From Acidobacteriota bacterium (GTDB lineage Bacteria > Acidobacteriota > Terriglobia > Terriglobales > Acidobacteriaceae), in contig JAEYQK010000109.1 in the NCBI GenBank assembly GCA_023410055.1, forward strand, positions 1 through 64,000: a stretch of 64,000 bases of DNA, read 5' to 3'. Made by a program: the position numbers and the translations under genes. Below the pieces are notes generated by a model that saw only the letters and a program-made list of their open reading frames with translations, ran no database searches and was not told the DNA's origin. This document shows positions 32,957-42,699 of the stretch, in pieces. Within the stretch, counting starts at the first letter, position 1. Every line of letters begins with the position of its first letter.

Positions 32957-35401
32957 ATGCAATTCGGGCACTTTGACGATGCTAATCGCGAATATGTAAT
33001 TACCCAGCCGGACACTCCGCTGCCGTGGATTAATTACATCGGATGCGAAGAATACTTTGGCATTATTTCCAATACGGCTGGCGGATACTCGTTCTTTCGC
33101 GATGCAAGACTACGCCGCCTCACTCGCTATCGCTACAACAATGTGCCCTTCGATCTCGGTGGCCGCTACATCTATCTTCGCGACAACGATTCGAAGGAGT
33201 TCTGGTCTCCTTCGTGGCAGCCCACGCAGAACAAGCTTGAGAACTACGAATGCCGTCACGGTCTCGGATACACGATCATCGGCTCAAAGTATGCCGGCAT
33301 TGAAGCCAGCACGCGATACTTTGTCCCGCTGGGCGAGAACCTTGAGGTCTGGCAGTTCACGGTAAAGAACACGCGCGACACGAAAGCGTCGATCTCGGCA
33401 TTTTCGGCGATCGAATTTTGCCTGTGGGACGCGCAGGACGACAGCACGAACTTCCAGCGAAATTTCAACACGGGTCAGGTCGAGGTTGTCGACGACGTTA
33501 TTTATCACAAGACGGAATATCGCGAGCGTCGCGATCACTTTGCCTACTTCGCGTGCTCGGTGAAACCCGCAGGCTTTGATACGCAGCGCGATACGTTCTT
33601 CGGCGCGTATCGTGGATGGGCAAACCCCGCCGCTGTCGAGCGTGGAGAATCATTTAACTCTGTCGCGCACGGTTGGGCGCCTTTCGGCTCTCATCACGTG
33701 AAACTCGATCTGGAGCCGGGCGAAACCAAGCAGATCATCTTCCTGCTCGGATATCACGAGAATCCGAAGGACCAGAAATTCGATCCGCCGAATTCGCAGG
33801 TCATCAACAAGAAGACCGTGAAGCCGGTGATCGCGAAGTATCTTGATGCGAAGAATGTAGAGGCTGCCTTCCAGAACTTGAAGGACTACTGGACGGACTT
33901 GCTCAGCATATGCAGGGTGGAAACGCCTGACGTTCACACCAACCGCATGGTGAATATCTGGAACCCGTACCAGTGCATGGCCACGTTCAATTTGTCGCGC
34001 TCGGCTTCATTCTATGAGTCGGGTATCGGCCGGGGACTCGGTTTCCGCGATTCCAATCAGGACTTGCTTGGGTTCGTGCACATGGTTCCTTCCCGCGCGC
34101 GCCAGCGCATTCTAGACCTTGCTGCGACGCAGTTGCCGACCGGTGGCGCTTATCATCAATACCAGCCGCTCACGAAACGTGGCAACGACGATATCGGCGG
34201 AAACTTCAACGACGATCCACACTGGCTCATCATCGGCGTGAGTGCATATATCAAGGAGACGGGCGACTGGAGCATTCTGGACGAGCTGGTTCCATATGAC
34301 AACGAACCCGGGTCTGAGACTCCGCTTTACGAACATTTGGAGCGCAGCTTCCAGTACACGCTTGATCGGCTTGGACCGCATGGACTGCCGCTGATTGGGC
34401 GTGCTGACTGGAACGACTGCCTAAACCTGAATTGCTTCTCTGACACACCTGGTCAGTCTTTCCAGTGCACTACAAACAAGGATGGCAAGGTTGCCGAATC
34501 GGTCTTCATTGCAGGCCTGTTCGTATGGTCAGGTCAGGAACTCGCGGAGATCGCCTGTCATCAGGGCAGGGGTGACGAGGCGAGCAAGTACTGCGCGGAA
34601 GCCGCGAAGATGGAGGAAGTCATTCGAAAGCACGGCTGGGACGGCGAGTGGTTCATCCGTGCTTACGACGATTTCGGAGAGAAGGTCGGTTCGAAGGAGT
34701 GCAAGGAGGGCAAGATATTCATCGAGTCGCAGGGATTCTGCGTGCTTGCCGGTGTCGGTCTTAATAACGGTATGGCACAGAAGTCGATGAACTCCGTACG
34801 CAAGCACCTTGCGACCGAGCACGGCATCGTGCTGCAACAGCCGGCTTATTCTCACTACTATGTTCCATACGGCGAGATTTCCTCGTATCCCGAGGGATAC
34901 AAAGAGAACGCAGGCATTTTCTGTCACAACAATCCGTGGGTGATCATCGCGGAGACGCGTCTTGGTAACGGCGATCAGGCGCACGATTACTACACGCGAA
35001 TTTGCCCTTCGGCACGGGAGGGCATCAGCGATCTGCATCGCTGCGAGCCTTACGTTTACTCGCAAATGATCGCGGGCAAGGATGCTCCGACGCACGGTGA
35101 AGCCAAGAACTCGTGGCTGACGGGAACGGCGGCGTGGAACTACTATGCTATTGTGCAGTGGGTCCTGGGTATCCGCACGTCGCTGGATGGATTGCAGGTG
35201 GCGCCGGTTATCCCGACTTCGTGGAAGAGCTTCAAGGCGAGCCGCAAGTTCCGCGGTGTGACATACAACATTGAAGTCGAGCGTGCGGGGGACGGCAACA
35301 ACGTCGAATTGACGGTTGACGGTAAGCCTGTCCTCGGCGACATCGTTCCACCTCCGACGGACGGAGAAAAAGAAGTAGTGGTCAAAGCAGTTTTGTCGTA
35401 G
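32957..35401 (+). CDS. GH94 cellobiose/cellodextrin phosphorylase
   Basis: ATG 32957 after GGGGAGTGA. The 814-residue protein has no signal peptide and is cytoplasmic. The N-terminal beta-sandwich (FGHFDDANREYVITQPDTPLPWINYIG) is typical of the family. The (alpha/alpha)6 barrel carries the catalytic aspartate in GRADWNDCLNL and SRSASFYESGIGRGLGFRDSNQD. It splits cellobiose or longer glucans with phosphate to glucose-1-phosphate. Cellobiose specificity is likely because the gene follows GH9. It is 49 bases after GH9, in one operon. Confidence 0.92.
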   Translation: MQFGHFDDANREYVITQPDTPLPWINYIGCEEYFGIISNTAGGYSFFRDARLRRLTRYRYNNVPFDLGGRYIYLRDNDSKEFWSPSWQPTQNKLENYECRHGLGYTIIGSKYAGIEASTRYFVPLGENLEVWQFTVKNTRDTKASISAFSAIEFCLWDAQDDSTNFQRNFNTGQVEVVDDVIYHKTEYRERRDHFAYFACSVKPAGFDTQRDTFFGAYRGWANPAAVERGESFNSVAHGWAPFGSHHVKLDLEPGETKQIIFLLGYHENPKDQKFDPPNSQVINKKTVKPVIAKYLDAKNVEAAFQNLKDYWTDLLSICRVETPDVHTNRMVNIWNPYQCMATFNLSRSASFYESGIGRGLGFRDSNQDLLGFVHMVPSRARQRILDLAATQLPTGGAYHQYQPLTKRGNDDIGGNFNDDPHWLIIGVSAYIKETGDWSILDELVPYDNEPGSETPLYEHLERSFQYTLDRLGPHGLPLIGRADWNDCLNLNCFSDTPGQSFQCTTNKDGKVAESVFIAGLFVWSGQELAEIACHQGRGDEASKYCAEAAKMEEVIRKHGWDGEWFIRAYDDFGEKVGSKECKEGKIFIESQGFCVLAGVGLNNGMAQKSMNSVRKHLATEHGIVLQQPAYSHYYVPYGEISSYPEGYKENAGIFCHNNPWVIIAETRLGNGDQAHDYYTRICPSAREGISDLHRCEPYVYSQMIAGKDAPTHGEAKNSWLTGTAAWNYYAIVQWVLGIRTSLDGLQVAPVIPTSWKSFKASRKFRGVTYNIEVERAGDGNNVELTVDGKPVLGDIVPPPTDGEKEVVVKAVLS

Positions 35402-35426
35402 ATTTCACAGCGAGGCGAATTGCAGG

Positions 35427-35457
35427 AGGGCAGCGTCGAAGGGCGCTGTCCTTCTTG
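35427..35457 (+). terminator. Intergenic hairpin between GH94 and GH3
   Basis: AGGGCAGCG / CGCTGTCCT form a nine-bp stem with one G-T pair, followed by a pyrimidine-rich tail. It may attenuate expression into the GH3 gene. A near-identical hairpin follows GH3 at 37814. Confidence 0.5.
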
Positions 35458-35491
35458 TGTGGAGAGAAGTTTTCTCCCCGATGAGGAGACT

Positions 35492-37789
35492 ATGAGATTA
35501 AGGCTATCGGCAGCGGCATTACTCGTATTGCTTGCGTTACTGGCGTTCTCTACTGCGGGCGCGCAGATCCGGACAATGACTTCGCCCGAAGTCGAGGCGA
35601 AGATAGACGCGCTCATATCGCGCATGACGCTCGAGGAGAAGGCTGGGCAATTGAACCAGTATTCCGGCGGAGAGGCGACGGGCCCAGCAACTGCTCGCGG
35701 GAATTATCAGGAGATGATCGAGCGTGGGCAGATTGGGAGCCTGTTCAACGTCACCGGCCCCAGGGAAGTGAACGCTCTTCAGCGAATCGCCGTCGAGAAG
35801 TCGCGGCTTAAGATTCCGCTTGTTTTTGGACTCGACGTGATCCACGGATATCGCACGACGTTTCCGATCCCGTTGGGAATGGCCGCTACCTGGGATCCGG
35901 CGATTGTGCAAAAGGCCGCGAGAACAGCTGCCGAGGAATCCACTGCGGACGGAGTTCGCTGGACATTCTCGCCGATGGTGGACATCGGACGTGATGCACG
36001 TTGGGGGCGAGTTGCCGAAGGGGCGGGCGAAGATCCTTACCTGGGTGCCGCGATGGCACGCGCCTATGTGCGCGGATATCAGGGCGAGCGTTTGACCGAT
36101 CCAACGGCGATGGCAGCGTGTGCGAAACACTATGTCGGATACGGTGCGGCAGAAGGCGGACGTGACTACAACACGACCGAGATACCTGAACGCCTGTTGC
36201 GGCAGGTTTATTTGCCACCTTTCAAAGCGGCAGCGGACGAGGGCGCCGCGACTTTCATGAGCGCGTTCAATTCGCTCAACGAAGTGCCTGCCAGTGCGAA
36301 CAGGTTCACGTTGACCCAAGTACTGCGTAACGAATGGCAGTACAAGGGAATGGTTGTGAGCGACTGGACTTCGATTGCTGAACTGGTCAACCACGGCGTC
36401 GCCAACGACGGCGCGACCGCAGCGCGCAAGGCGATCGAAGCCGGTGTCGATATGGACATGGAGAGCAATCTCTACGGACCGGAGCTGCCGAAATTGGTGA
36501 AGGCCGGGATCGTCTCTGAAGCAACGGTGAACGAGGCTGTGCGACGCGTGCTACGGTTCAAGTTCGCCTTGGGCCTATTCGATCACCCTTATGCAGACGA
36601 ATCGAAGCAGACCGGCGGACCAATTCCGGCAGAACGTTTGCAGGCAACGCGCACGGCGGCGGAAGAGTCGTTCGTGTTGCTCAAGAACAATGCTGTGAAC
36701 GGGAAACCGGTGCTTCCTCTCAGCGCAGGCAAGATCGCTGTCATTGGGCCACTTGCCGACAGCGCCGCAGACATGCTCGGATCGTGGTCCGCCAAAGGGC
36801 AAGTGGCTGAGGCCGTAACCCTGTGGGCGGCATTGCAGGAGCGAGCCAAGAACGGTGGCTTCACTGTGGCGTTTGCGAAGGGCACGGCTATCAACGATTC
36901 GGATGAGTCTGGGATCGAGGAAGCAGTGAAGGCGGCGCAGCAGAGTGACGTCGCCGTGATGGCGCTCGGAGAATCCGCTGACATGAACGGTGAGGCCGGG
37001 TCGCGTGCTTACATTGGCCTGCCGGGCAAACAACAGAAACTGCTGGAGGCGGTGGTTGCAACTGGAAAGCCGGTTGTGGCGGTCGTTTTCAGCGGACGTC
37101 CATTGGCGCTGGCTTGGATGGCGGACCATGTTCCGGCAATCATTGAGGCTTGGCATCCTGGCATTCAGGCCGGACCGGCACTGGTAAGAACGATCTTCGG
37201 AGACGTGAATCCATCGGGACGGTTGCCGATATCGTTCCCGCGTAGCGTTGGTCAGGAACCCGTTTACTATTCGGCGCTGCCGACGGGGCGTCCGGCACCA
37301 GCGTCCCTCGACCTCTCGCATCCGCCTGTGGGTGCCGGCGAGAAATACGTCTCGCGATATGTGGACGAGAAGAATAGCCCGTTGTTCCCGTTCGGACACG
37401 GATTGTCGTATACGACGTTTACCTACTCGGCTCCGACTGTCTCAGTGAAGACGGCGAGCGCGAAAGTGCTGAATGGTGGAGGAGCGTCGCCGATTATTAT
37501 CACGGCAGACGTAAAAAACACAGGCGCTCGCGCGGGTGATGAGGTCGTACAGCTCTATATCCGGCTGCGCGGCACCAGCGTGTCGCGTCCGGTACGCGAG
37601 CTGAAGGGCTTCAAGCGGATTCAGCTGGCTCCGGGCGAGAGCAAGCGGGTCGAGTTCCAATTGAGTGCGGACGAACTTGCATTCTGGAACATCGACATGA
37701 AGCACGTCGTTGAGCCAGCCGCCGTTACGGTATGGGTTGCACCTGATTCAGCGCAGGGGCAACCGGTTGAGTTCACGATCAGCGACTAA
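35492..37789 (+). CDS. bglX: GH3 beta-glucosidase, exported (BglX type)
   Basis: ATG 35492 has GAGGAG upstream. The 765-residue precursor has a signal peptide (ALLVLLALLAFSTAGAQ). The N-terminal barrel starts ISRMTLEEKAGQLNQY; the nucleophile aspartate is in GMVVSDWTS. The second alpha/beta domain and a C-terminal fibronectin-III-like domain (VTADVKNTGARAGDEVVQLY style) follow. It removes glucose from the non-reducing ends of beta-glucosides in the periplasm. Confidence 0.93.
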   Translation: MRLRLSAAALLVLLALLAFSTAGAQIRTMTSPEVEAKIDALISRMTLEEKAGQLNQYSGGEATGPATARGNYQEMIERGQIGSLFNVTGPREVNALQRIAVEKSRLKIPLVFGLDVIHGYRTTFPIPLGMAATWDPAIVQKAARTAAEESTADGVRWTFSPMVDIGRDARWGRVAEGAGEDPYLGAAMARAYVRGYQGERLTDPTAMAACAKHYVGYGAAEGGRDYNTTEIPERLLRQVYLPPFKAAADEGAATFMSAFNSLNEVPASANRFTLTQVLRNEWQYKGMVVSDWTSIAELVNHGVANDGATAARKAIEAGVDMDMESNLYGPELPKLVKAGIVSEATVNEAVRRVLRFKFALGLFDHPYADESKQTGGPIPAERLQATRTAAEESFVLLKNNAVNGKPVLPLSAGKIAVIGPLADSAADMLGSWSAKGQVAEAVTLWAALQERAKNGGFTVAFAKGTAINDSDESGIEEAVKAAQQSDVAVMALGESADMNGEAGSRAYIGLPGKQQKLLEAVVATGKPVVAVVFSGRPLALAWMADHVPAIIEAWHPGIQAGPALVRTIFGDVNPSGRLPISFPRSVGQEPVYYSALPTGRPAPASLDLSHPPVGAGEKYVSRYVDEKNSPLFPFGHGLSYTTFTYSAPTVSVKTASAKVLNGGGASPIIITADVKNTGARAGDEVVQLYIRLRGTSVSRPVRELKGFKRIQLAPGESKRVEFQLSADELAFWNIDMKHVVEPAAVTVWVAPDSAQGQPVEFTISD

Positions 37790-37813
37790 CGAGAAGTAGA
37801 GCAAAAAAGGGAA

Positions 37814-37846
37814 GGGCGGCGTCGAGGGCGCTGCCCCATCTTTCTT
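37814..37846 (+). terminator. Terminator-like hairpin after GH3
   Basis: GGGCGGCG / CGCTGCCC (one G-T pair) around a seven-base loop is followed by ATCTTTCTT. It is the sister of the hairpin at 35427. Confidence 0.6.
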
Positions 37847-37938
37847 GTTCTGTGCCGTTCTCACTCCAAGCTCGGCGAGAACCCTATCGCAATCGGTAAC
37901 GTAGAGTTCACCAGTTCGCTCCGTCCGCGTGTCTTGAC

Positions 37939-38691
37939 TCATTCTTTCGCTGGATCGACCGACCACTCGCCGTGCCATTCTCTATGGACGGGATCAATAT
38001 ACTCCTTAAGCTTTGCGTAACCCGGAGAGTCGCTGGGGAGGATAGTCATGGTCATCCAGTATTCTTTTCGGTTCGGTGAGACCGAGTAGTACACGACACC
38101 TGGCCGCCGCGAGACATTCTTCACGTGCGGCCCGGCTGCATTCTGTTCCACTACGACTTGATAGGGCACAACTGCTCCACGTCGCAAGTACTGGCTCTCT
38201 GGCGGAATGCGCCCGGGGTCCGCCCAATAGAGTGCTGCCTTGACAAGTCGCTTGTCCCGAGCTGCATCATGGAGTGCCTCTGCGATTTCCACGTCCGTCG
38301 CGGGATATCTTCCATGATCGTAGGCCCAGAAGCCGACGCCGGACTCAACGGCATCAAGATATTGGCTGTCAGTTACCATTCCTTGATACGGCCCAATATG
38401 GAAAAGGGGAAAGAACGCAACGGCACACACAAGGAATGTAATAAAGAACAGCCATCCGCCATAGCTCCGCCTTTTGAATGCAAAGATAACCGGTCCTGAA
38501 GCTATCAGCCCTAAACAAAAAGGAATACAAGCAAACGTGAGATAAGGAAACTTGAAGTAGTACGCATCACTCCTAGTCATGCTCCACCAAGCCAGGTTCC
38601 TGATGGCCAGCGCGAAAAAGGGCAGACAGAAGAATACTCCACAGAAAACTGCACCTAGCACTCGAAGCGATTCACGTCTCTCTTTTTGCAT
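37939..38691 (-). CDS. Membrane protein of unknown function
   Basis: The 250-residue protein has three membrane helices in its first 105 residues (about 12-31, 49-71 and 78-100) and a soluble C-terminal half (from about 110) with VESGVGFWAYDHGRYPATDVEIAEAL and YYSVSPNRKEYWMT. No family recognised. It is inserted in the opposite orientation between the GH3 and GH31 genes. Confidence 0.6.
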   Translation of the reverse strand: MQKERRESLRVLGAVFCGVFFCLPFFALAIRNLAWWSMTRSDAYYFKFPYLTFACIPFCLGLIASGPVIFAFKRRSYGGWLFFITFLVCAVAFFPLFHIGPYQGMVTDSQYLDAVESGVGFWAYDHGRYPATDVEIAEALHDAARDKRLVKAALYWADPGRIPPESQYLRRGAVVPYQVVVEQNAAGPHVKNVSRRPGVVYYSVSPNRKEYWMTMTILPSDSPGYAKLKEYIDPVHREWHGEWSVDPAKE

Positions 38692-38899
38692 TGAGCCTCT
38701 CTAGTCGATCTGGCAGTATCCAGCCTACTTCTGTCACGTCGAAGCTCGGAAGGATAGACGACCATGTGCGCGGGCATGTCCTCTACAACTCCCACTCGTC
38801 TTTCGCAGTTATACAGCACTGCATTGTTCGATAAATATCCCCTGGAGCCGAACAGAATTGTCAGTTTCGAATTGAAGATAGTACGTAAATGACTGAAAA

Positions 38900-38913
38900 T
38901 TAAAGCGTTTCCA
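38900..38913. promoter_or_regulatory. Candidate LacI/cre-type operator before GH31
   Basis: On the minus strand TGGAAACGCTTTAA fits the LacI/CcpA-type pattern (TGNAANCGNTNNCA) with two mismatches. It lies 27 bases before the GH31 start, where a repressor would block transcription. Confidence 0.5.
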
Positions 38914-38940
38914 TTGTAAACCAGCTTTGCTGGAGGATAT

Positions 38941-41742
38941 ATGTTAAAGAGCTTGTGGGTAGTCGCAGCACTGGCTGTCATGTTCTGTTGGGCGCGGCCG
39001 ATGAATGCGGCAGCAGGTGATGTCCAGAAGCAGGCGGATGGAATTGTTCTGCAAGTTGGCGACTATTCGCTGAAGTTGCAGGTGATGGACGAGAACATCA
39101 TCCGCGTGGCGTATGCAAAAGATCCGAGCTTCTTCACGCGGAAGACCATCGATGTGATTGCCGAGCCGAAGGGCGTCAAATGGGCGCTGTCGGAAACACC
39201 GCAGACGTTCACTCTGGCGACGGCAAAGGTAAAAGCTCGCGTTGATCGCAAGACCGGAGAGGTGAGTTTCTTCGACGTACTGGGCAAGCCGATCCTGGCC
39301 GAAGTTGCGAATGGCCGCACGATAGAGCCGGTCGAGGTTCAGGGTGAGCAGACGTTCCATGTTCGGCAGCAGTGGAAGGCCAATGCGGACGAATCGCTCT
39401 ACGGTCTCGAAATGCATCAGCTCGGCATGCTCGACATCAAGGGCTATGACCTGGAGTTGTGGCAGCACAATACCAATATCGTTGTGCCGTTTCTGGTGTC
39501 GAGCCGTGGCTACGGAATCTACTGGCAGAACATTTCCATCACCCGATTTGGAGACCTGCGGCCGTTCGTGGCGATCCCCGCAGAATGCCTGTTCGACAAG
39601 AATGGGAAGGCGGGCGGTTTGACGCAGAGCCGCACGGATGGCGCGGAGCCTTCGACGACCGTCGCAAAGATCGACATTGATCATCCCCCGGCTGCTGCGG
39701 AAGACGGTTCGGATGCGAAGAAGCTTCCTGAGTTGCAGTGGGAAGGCTCGGTGCTCGCGCCTCAGACGGGCGATTATCAGTTCAGAACCTACAGCAACGG
39801 TGGCATCAAAGTGTGGATCGATGGCAAGCTGCTAATCGATCATTGGCGCCAGAACTGGCTTACCAACGAAGATCAGGTGAAGGTCCACCTTGAGGCGAAC
39901 AAGAAGTATTCGATCAAGATCGACTGGGATACGGAGCAGGCATCGACCATTCAGTTGACATGGAAGACACCGTCGCCCGAGTCCAACAAGACGTCGCTAT
40001 GGAGCGAAGTCGGCGATGGTATCGACTACTACTTTGTCTACGGCCCGAAGCTCGACGCAATCGTTGCCGGCATGAGAACTCTGACCGGGCGGGCGACGAT
40101 GATGCCTCAATGGGCTTTTGGTTTGTGGCAATCTCGGCAACGTTACGAGACGCAAGACCAAAGCCTTAACGTGCTCAAGGAATTCCGGGCGCGCAAGATT
40201 CCCTTCGATAACATCGTCCAGGATTGGCAGTACTGGACGATCGACAAGTGGGGTTCGCACCAGTTCGACCCGCAGCGCTTCCCGAATCCTGATGTGTGGA
40301 TCAAGGCGATTCATGACCTCAACGCGCACTTGATGATTTCGGTTTGGGGCAAGTTCTACCCTGGTACCGACAACTTCGAGGCGTTGAACAAGGCTGGCTA
40401 TCTCTACCAAGCAAATCTTCAAGAAGGCATGAAGGATTGGCTTGGATACGTGCACACCGAATACGACGCGTTCAATCCCGGCGCACGCAAGATGTTCTGG
40501 GATCAGGTGAATGAGCGGCTGTTCAAGCGTGGCGTCGAGGCGTGGTGGATGGACGCGACCGAACCCGACATTACTCCCTCGCCGCCGACGATAGCGAACC
40601 AGAAAGCGCATTTCCCAAAAACGTATCTTGGAACATCCTCACGCGTTTTCAATGGCTACGGGTTGATGAACAGCGAAGGCGTGTACTTGGGGCAGCGCGG
40701 CGCCGCACCGAACCAGCGGGTATTCATCCTGACGCGCTCGGGTTACACGGGAGAGCAGCGCTACGGCACGGCATCGTGGTCGGGCGATATCACATCGACC
40801 TGGACGGCGATGGCGAAACAGATTCCGGCTGCCCTGGAATTCAGTATCGCCGGCGGACCTTACTGGACGCAGGACGTCGGTGGCTACGCTATGCCGCAGC
40901 GTTTTTCGGCTGCGAAGAACGCGGCCGACGATGAAGAGTGGTTTGAGTTGAACGCCCGCTGGTTCCAGTTCGGCACGTTCACGCCGCTGCTGCGCGTACA
41001 CGGTGAGGGCCGTGTGCGCGAGATGTGGACGATGGGCGGTGACTCGCATCCGGCGTACAAGACCATTGTGAAGTTCGACAATCTGCGCTACCGCATGTTC
41101 CCGTACATCTATTCGCTGGCTGGTGCAGTCACCCAGGACGCAGGCACGTTCATGCGGCCACTGGTCATGGACTTCCCGGACGATGTGAGGGCACGAACTT
41201 TGACCGATGAGTACATGTTTGGCCCGGCGTTCCTCGTCGCTCCCGTGACCAAGTACCAGGTGCGCAGCCGCGAGGTGTATTTACCGACCGCAGCGACGTG
41301 GTACGACTTCTGGACAGGGAAGCCGGTGACGGCAGGGAAGAGCAGCGCATCGGCGCTAATCGATCAAATGCCGGTATTTGTTCGCGCCGGATCGATCGTC
41401 CCGTTTGGGCCTGATCGCCAGTACATCGCCGAAAAACAATCTGATCCGATCACGCTGTACGTTTACGCGGGCGCGAACGGCAGGTTCACACTCTACGAAG
41501 ACGATGGCTTGACCTACAACTACGAGAAGGGCCAGTTCGCTCAGATCCCGATGCAGTGGGATGAGGAGACTCGTACGCTGACGATCGGCAAGCGCCAGGG
41601 CGAGTTCCCTGGGATGCTGCAATCGCGAGCGTTCCAGGTTGTTCTTGTGTCACCGGCGAAGGCGAACGGCTTCAGTTTCGATCCGAAGCCGATCCGGACG
41701 ATTCAATACAAAGGTGATGCCTTGCAAGTAGCGCTGAAGTAG
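38941..41742 (+). CDS. GH31 glycoside hydrolase with PA14 domain, probable alpha-xylosidase
   Basis: ATG 38941 with GGAGG four bases before. The 933-residue secreted enzyme has a signal peptide (to about AAAG), an N-terminal beta-sandwich, an inserted PA14 domain (about 258-345: GSVLAPQTGDYQFRTYSNGGIKVWIDGKLLIDHW) and the GH31 barrel. The nucleophile is D538 in WWMDATEPD and the acid/base D616 in WSGDITS. A PA14 insert in a GH31 enzyme is known from the Cellvibrio xyloglucan alpha-xylosidase, so removal of xylose from xyloglucan oligosaccharides is the best guess. Its own operator suggests co-control with the 29-38 kb operon. Confidence 0.85.
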   Translation: MLKSLWVVAALAVMFCWARPMNAAAGDVQKQADGIVLQVGDYSLKLQVMDENIIRVAYAKDPSFFTRKTIDVIAEPKGVKWALSETPQTFTLATAKVKARVDRKTGEVSFFDVLGKPILAEVANGRTIEPVEVQGEQTFHVRQQWKANADESLYGLEMHQLGMLDIKGYDLELWQHNTNIVVPFLVSSRGYGIYWQNISITRFGDLRPFVAIPAECLFDKNGKAGGLTQSRTDGAEPSTTVAKIDIDHPPAAAEDGSDAKKLPELQWEGSVLAPQTGDYQFRTYSNGGIKVWIDGKLLIDHWRQNWLTNEDQVKVHLEANKKYSIKIDWDTEQASTIQLTWKTPSPESNKTSLWSEVGDGIDYYFVYGPKLDAIVAGMRTLTGRATMMPQWAFGLWQSRQRYETQDQSLNVLKEFRARKIPFDNIVQDWQYWTIDKWGSHQFDPQRFPNPDVWIKAIHDLNAHLMISVWGKFYPGTDNFEALNKAGYLYQANLQEGMKDWLGYVHTEYDAFNPGARKMFWDQVNERLFKRGVEAWWMDATEPDITPSPPTIANQKAHFPKTYLGTSSRVFNGYGLMNSEGVYLGQRGAAPNQRVFILTRSGYTGEQRYGTASWSGDITSTWTAMAKQIPAALEFSIAGGPYWTQDVGGYAMPQRFSAAKNAADDEEWFELNARWFQFGTFTPLLRVHGEGRVREMWTMGGDSHPAYKTIVKFDNLRYRMFPYIYSLAGAVTQDAGTFMRPLVMDFPDDVRARTLTDEYMFGPAFLVAPVTKYQVRSREVYLPTAATWYDFWTGKPVTAGKSSASALIDQMPVFVRAGSIVPFGPDRQYIAEKQSDPITLYVYAGANGRFTLYEDDGLTYNYEKGQFAQIPMQWDEETRTLTIGKRQGEFPGMLQSRAFQVVLVSPAKANGFSFDPKPIRTIQYKGDALQVALK

Positions 41743-41765
41743 TTCCTGAATCGGCGAGGATGGGC

Positions 41766-41798
41766 GAAGAGGCCGCCCTGCAAAGCGGCCTCTTCTTT
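41766..41798 (+). terminator. Rho-independent terminator after GH31
   Basis: An 11-bp stem GAAGAGGCCGC / GCGGCCTCTTC with an eight-base loop and a short T run closes the gene. Confidence 0.85.
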
Positions 41799-41829
41799 AG
41801 CTCCAACCACCAGATCGAACCAACTCGGA

Positions 41830-42675
41830 CTACTGCGGCAGTACCAGCTTCTTTCGTGGATTTGCCTCGGACGCACTGGGCTGTGCGGGCGTGTTCTGCT
41901 GTTGAGTGCCGGACGACATTGCTGCCAGCTCAGACTTGCGGTATTTGGGCTCGCTGATGTATCCGCGGATGTGGTCTTTCGTGATGCTGTTGATCACCAG
42001 TTCGGCGGGCTGGCCGCCATCGGCGGTGTAGAACATAACCGGCTCGAAGAGGTTCACGTGCTTCTTGTCGAGATCGGCATCATCGACCATCAACTGCAAG
42101 TCGGCGTACTGGTGTTTCACGTTGGCCTTGCGCAGACGAACGCCCATCGGTCCGGTTCGCGCGTATTGCTTCGATTTTGAGATATCGAATTCGTAGTAAT
42201 TGCGCTCGCCCTTCTTCTGAAGCACGACCAGTTCATCGTGAGTACGCGCTATTGATCCGGAAAGCTCTGTCCGGGCGCTCGCAAGGTCGCTGCGCGTGGA
42301 CTCGATCTGTTTGCCCTGTTCGTCCAGTTGCGACTGGAACTTCTTCCATCGCGGGTCATCGGCCTTGCGCGTGGGACGGTGTAGCTTGACGCTCTGCTGG
42401 TGGATTCTGACTGTAGCCGCTGGTTTTGCTGGGCTGGTGGCCTGTGCTGACATTAACTGCTGAGGCTGGTTCAGCGAATTGATTTTGTCCGTTAAGGCAG
42501 AAAGGTCGCTTCGCGTTTGCTGTAAAGCTGCAGTAAGTTGCGCATTTTGTGCAGCATTCTGCTTAGCGACGTTTCTCTCATGCATCGAGTATCCGATTGC
42601 CAACACAACGGCAATCACGAGAAACGCCAAAGTCGCGCTGGAGCGCTTGATTGCTGGTCGCACTGATTCAGACAT
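41830..42675 (-). CDS. Membrane-anchored coiled-coil protein, unknown function
   Basis: The 281-residue protein has a single helix at about 15-30 (ATLAFLVIAVVLAIGYSM), then an Ala/Gln-rich coiled coil (QNAQLTAALQQTRSDLSALTDKINSLNQ), a basic linker and a second coiled coil (FQSQLDEQGKQIESTRSDLASARTEL). A beta-rich C-terminal region (YYEFDISKSKQYARTGPMGVRLRKANVKHQYADLQL) follows. No family name is recognised. It may tether something in the periplasm. Confidence 0.6.
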   Translation of the reverse strand: MSESVRPAIKRSSATLAFLVIAVVLAIGYSMHERNVAKQNAAQNAQLTAALQQTRSDLSALTDKINSLNQPQQLMSAQATSPAKPAATVRIHQQSVKLHRPTRKADDPRWKKFQSQLDEQGKQIESTRSDLASARTELSGSIARTHDELVVLQKKGERNYYEFDISKSKQYARTGPMGVRLRKANVKHQYADLQLMVDDADLDKKHVNLFEPVMFYTADGGQPAELVINSITKDHIRGYISEPKYRKSELAAMSSGTQQQNTPAQPSASEANPRKKLVLPQ

Positions 42676-42699
42676 GAGTGCTTCACCCCCGCTCGGGCG

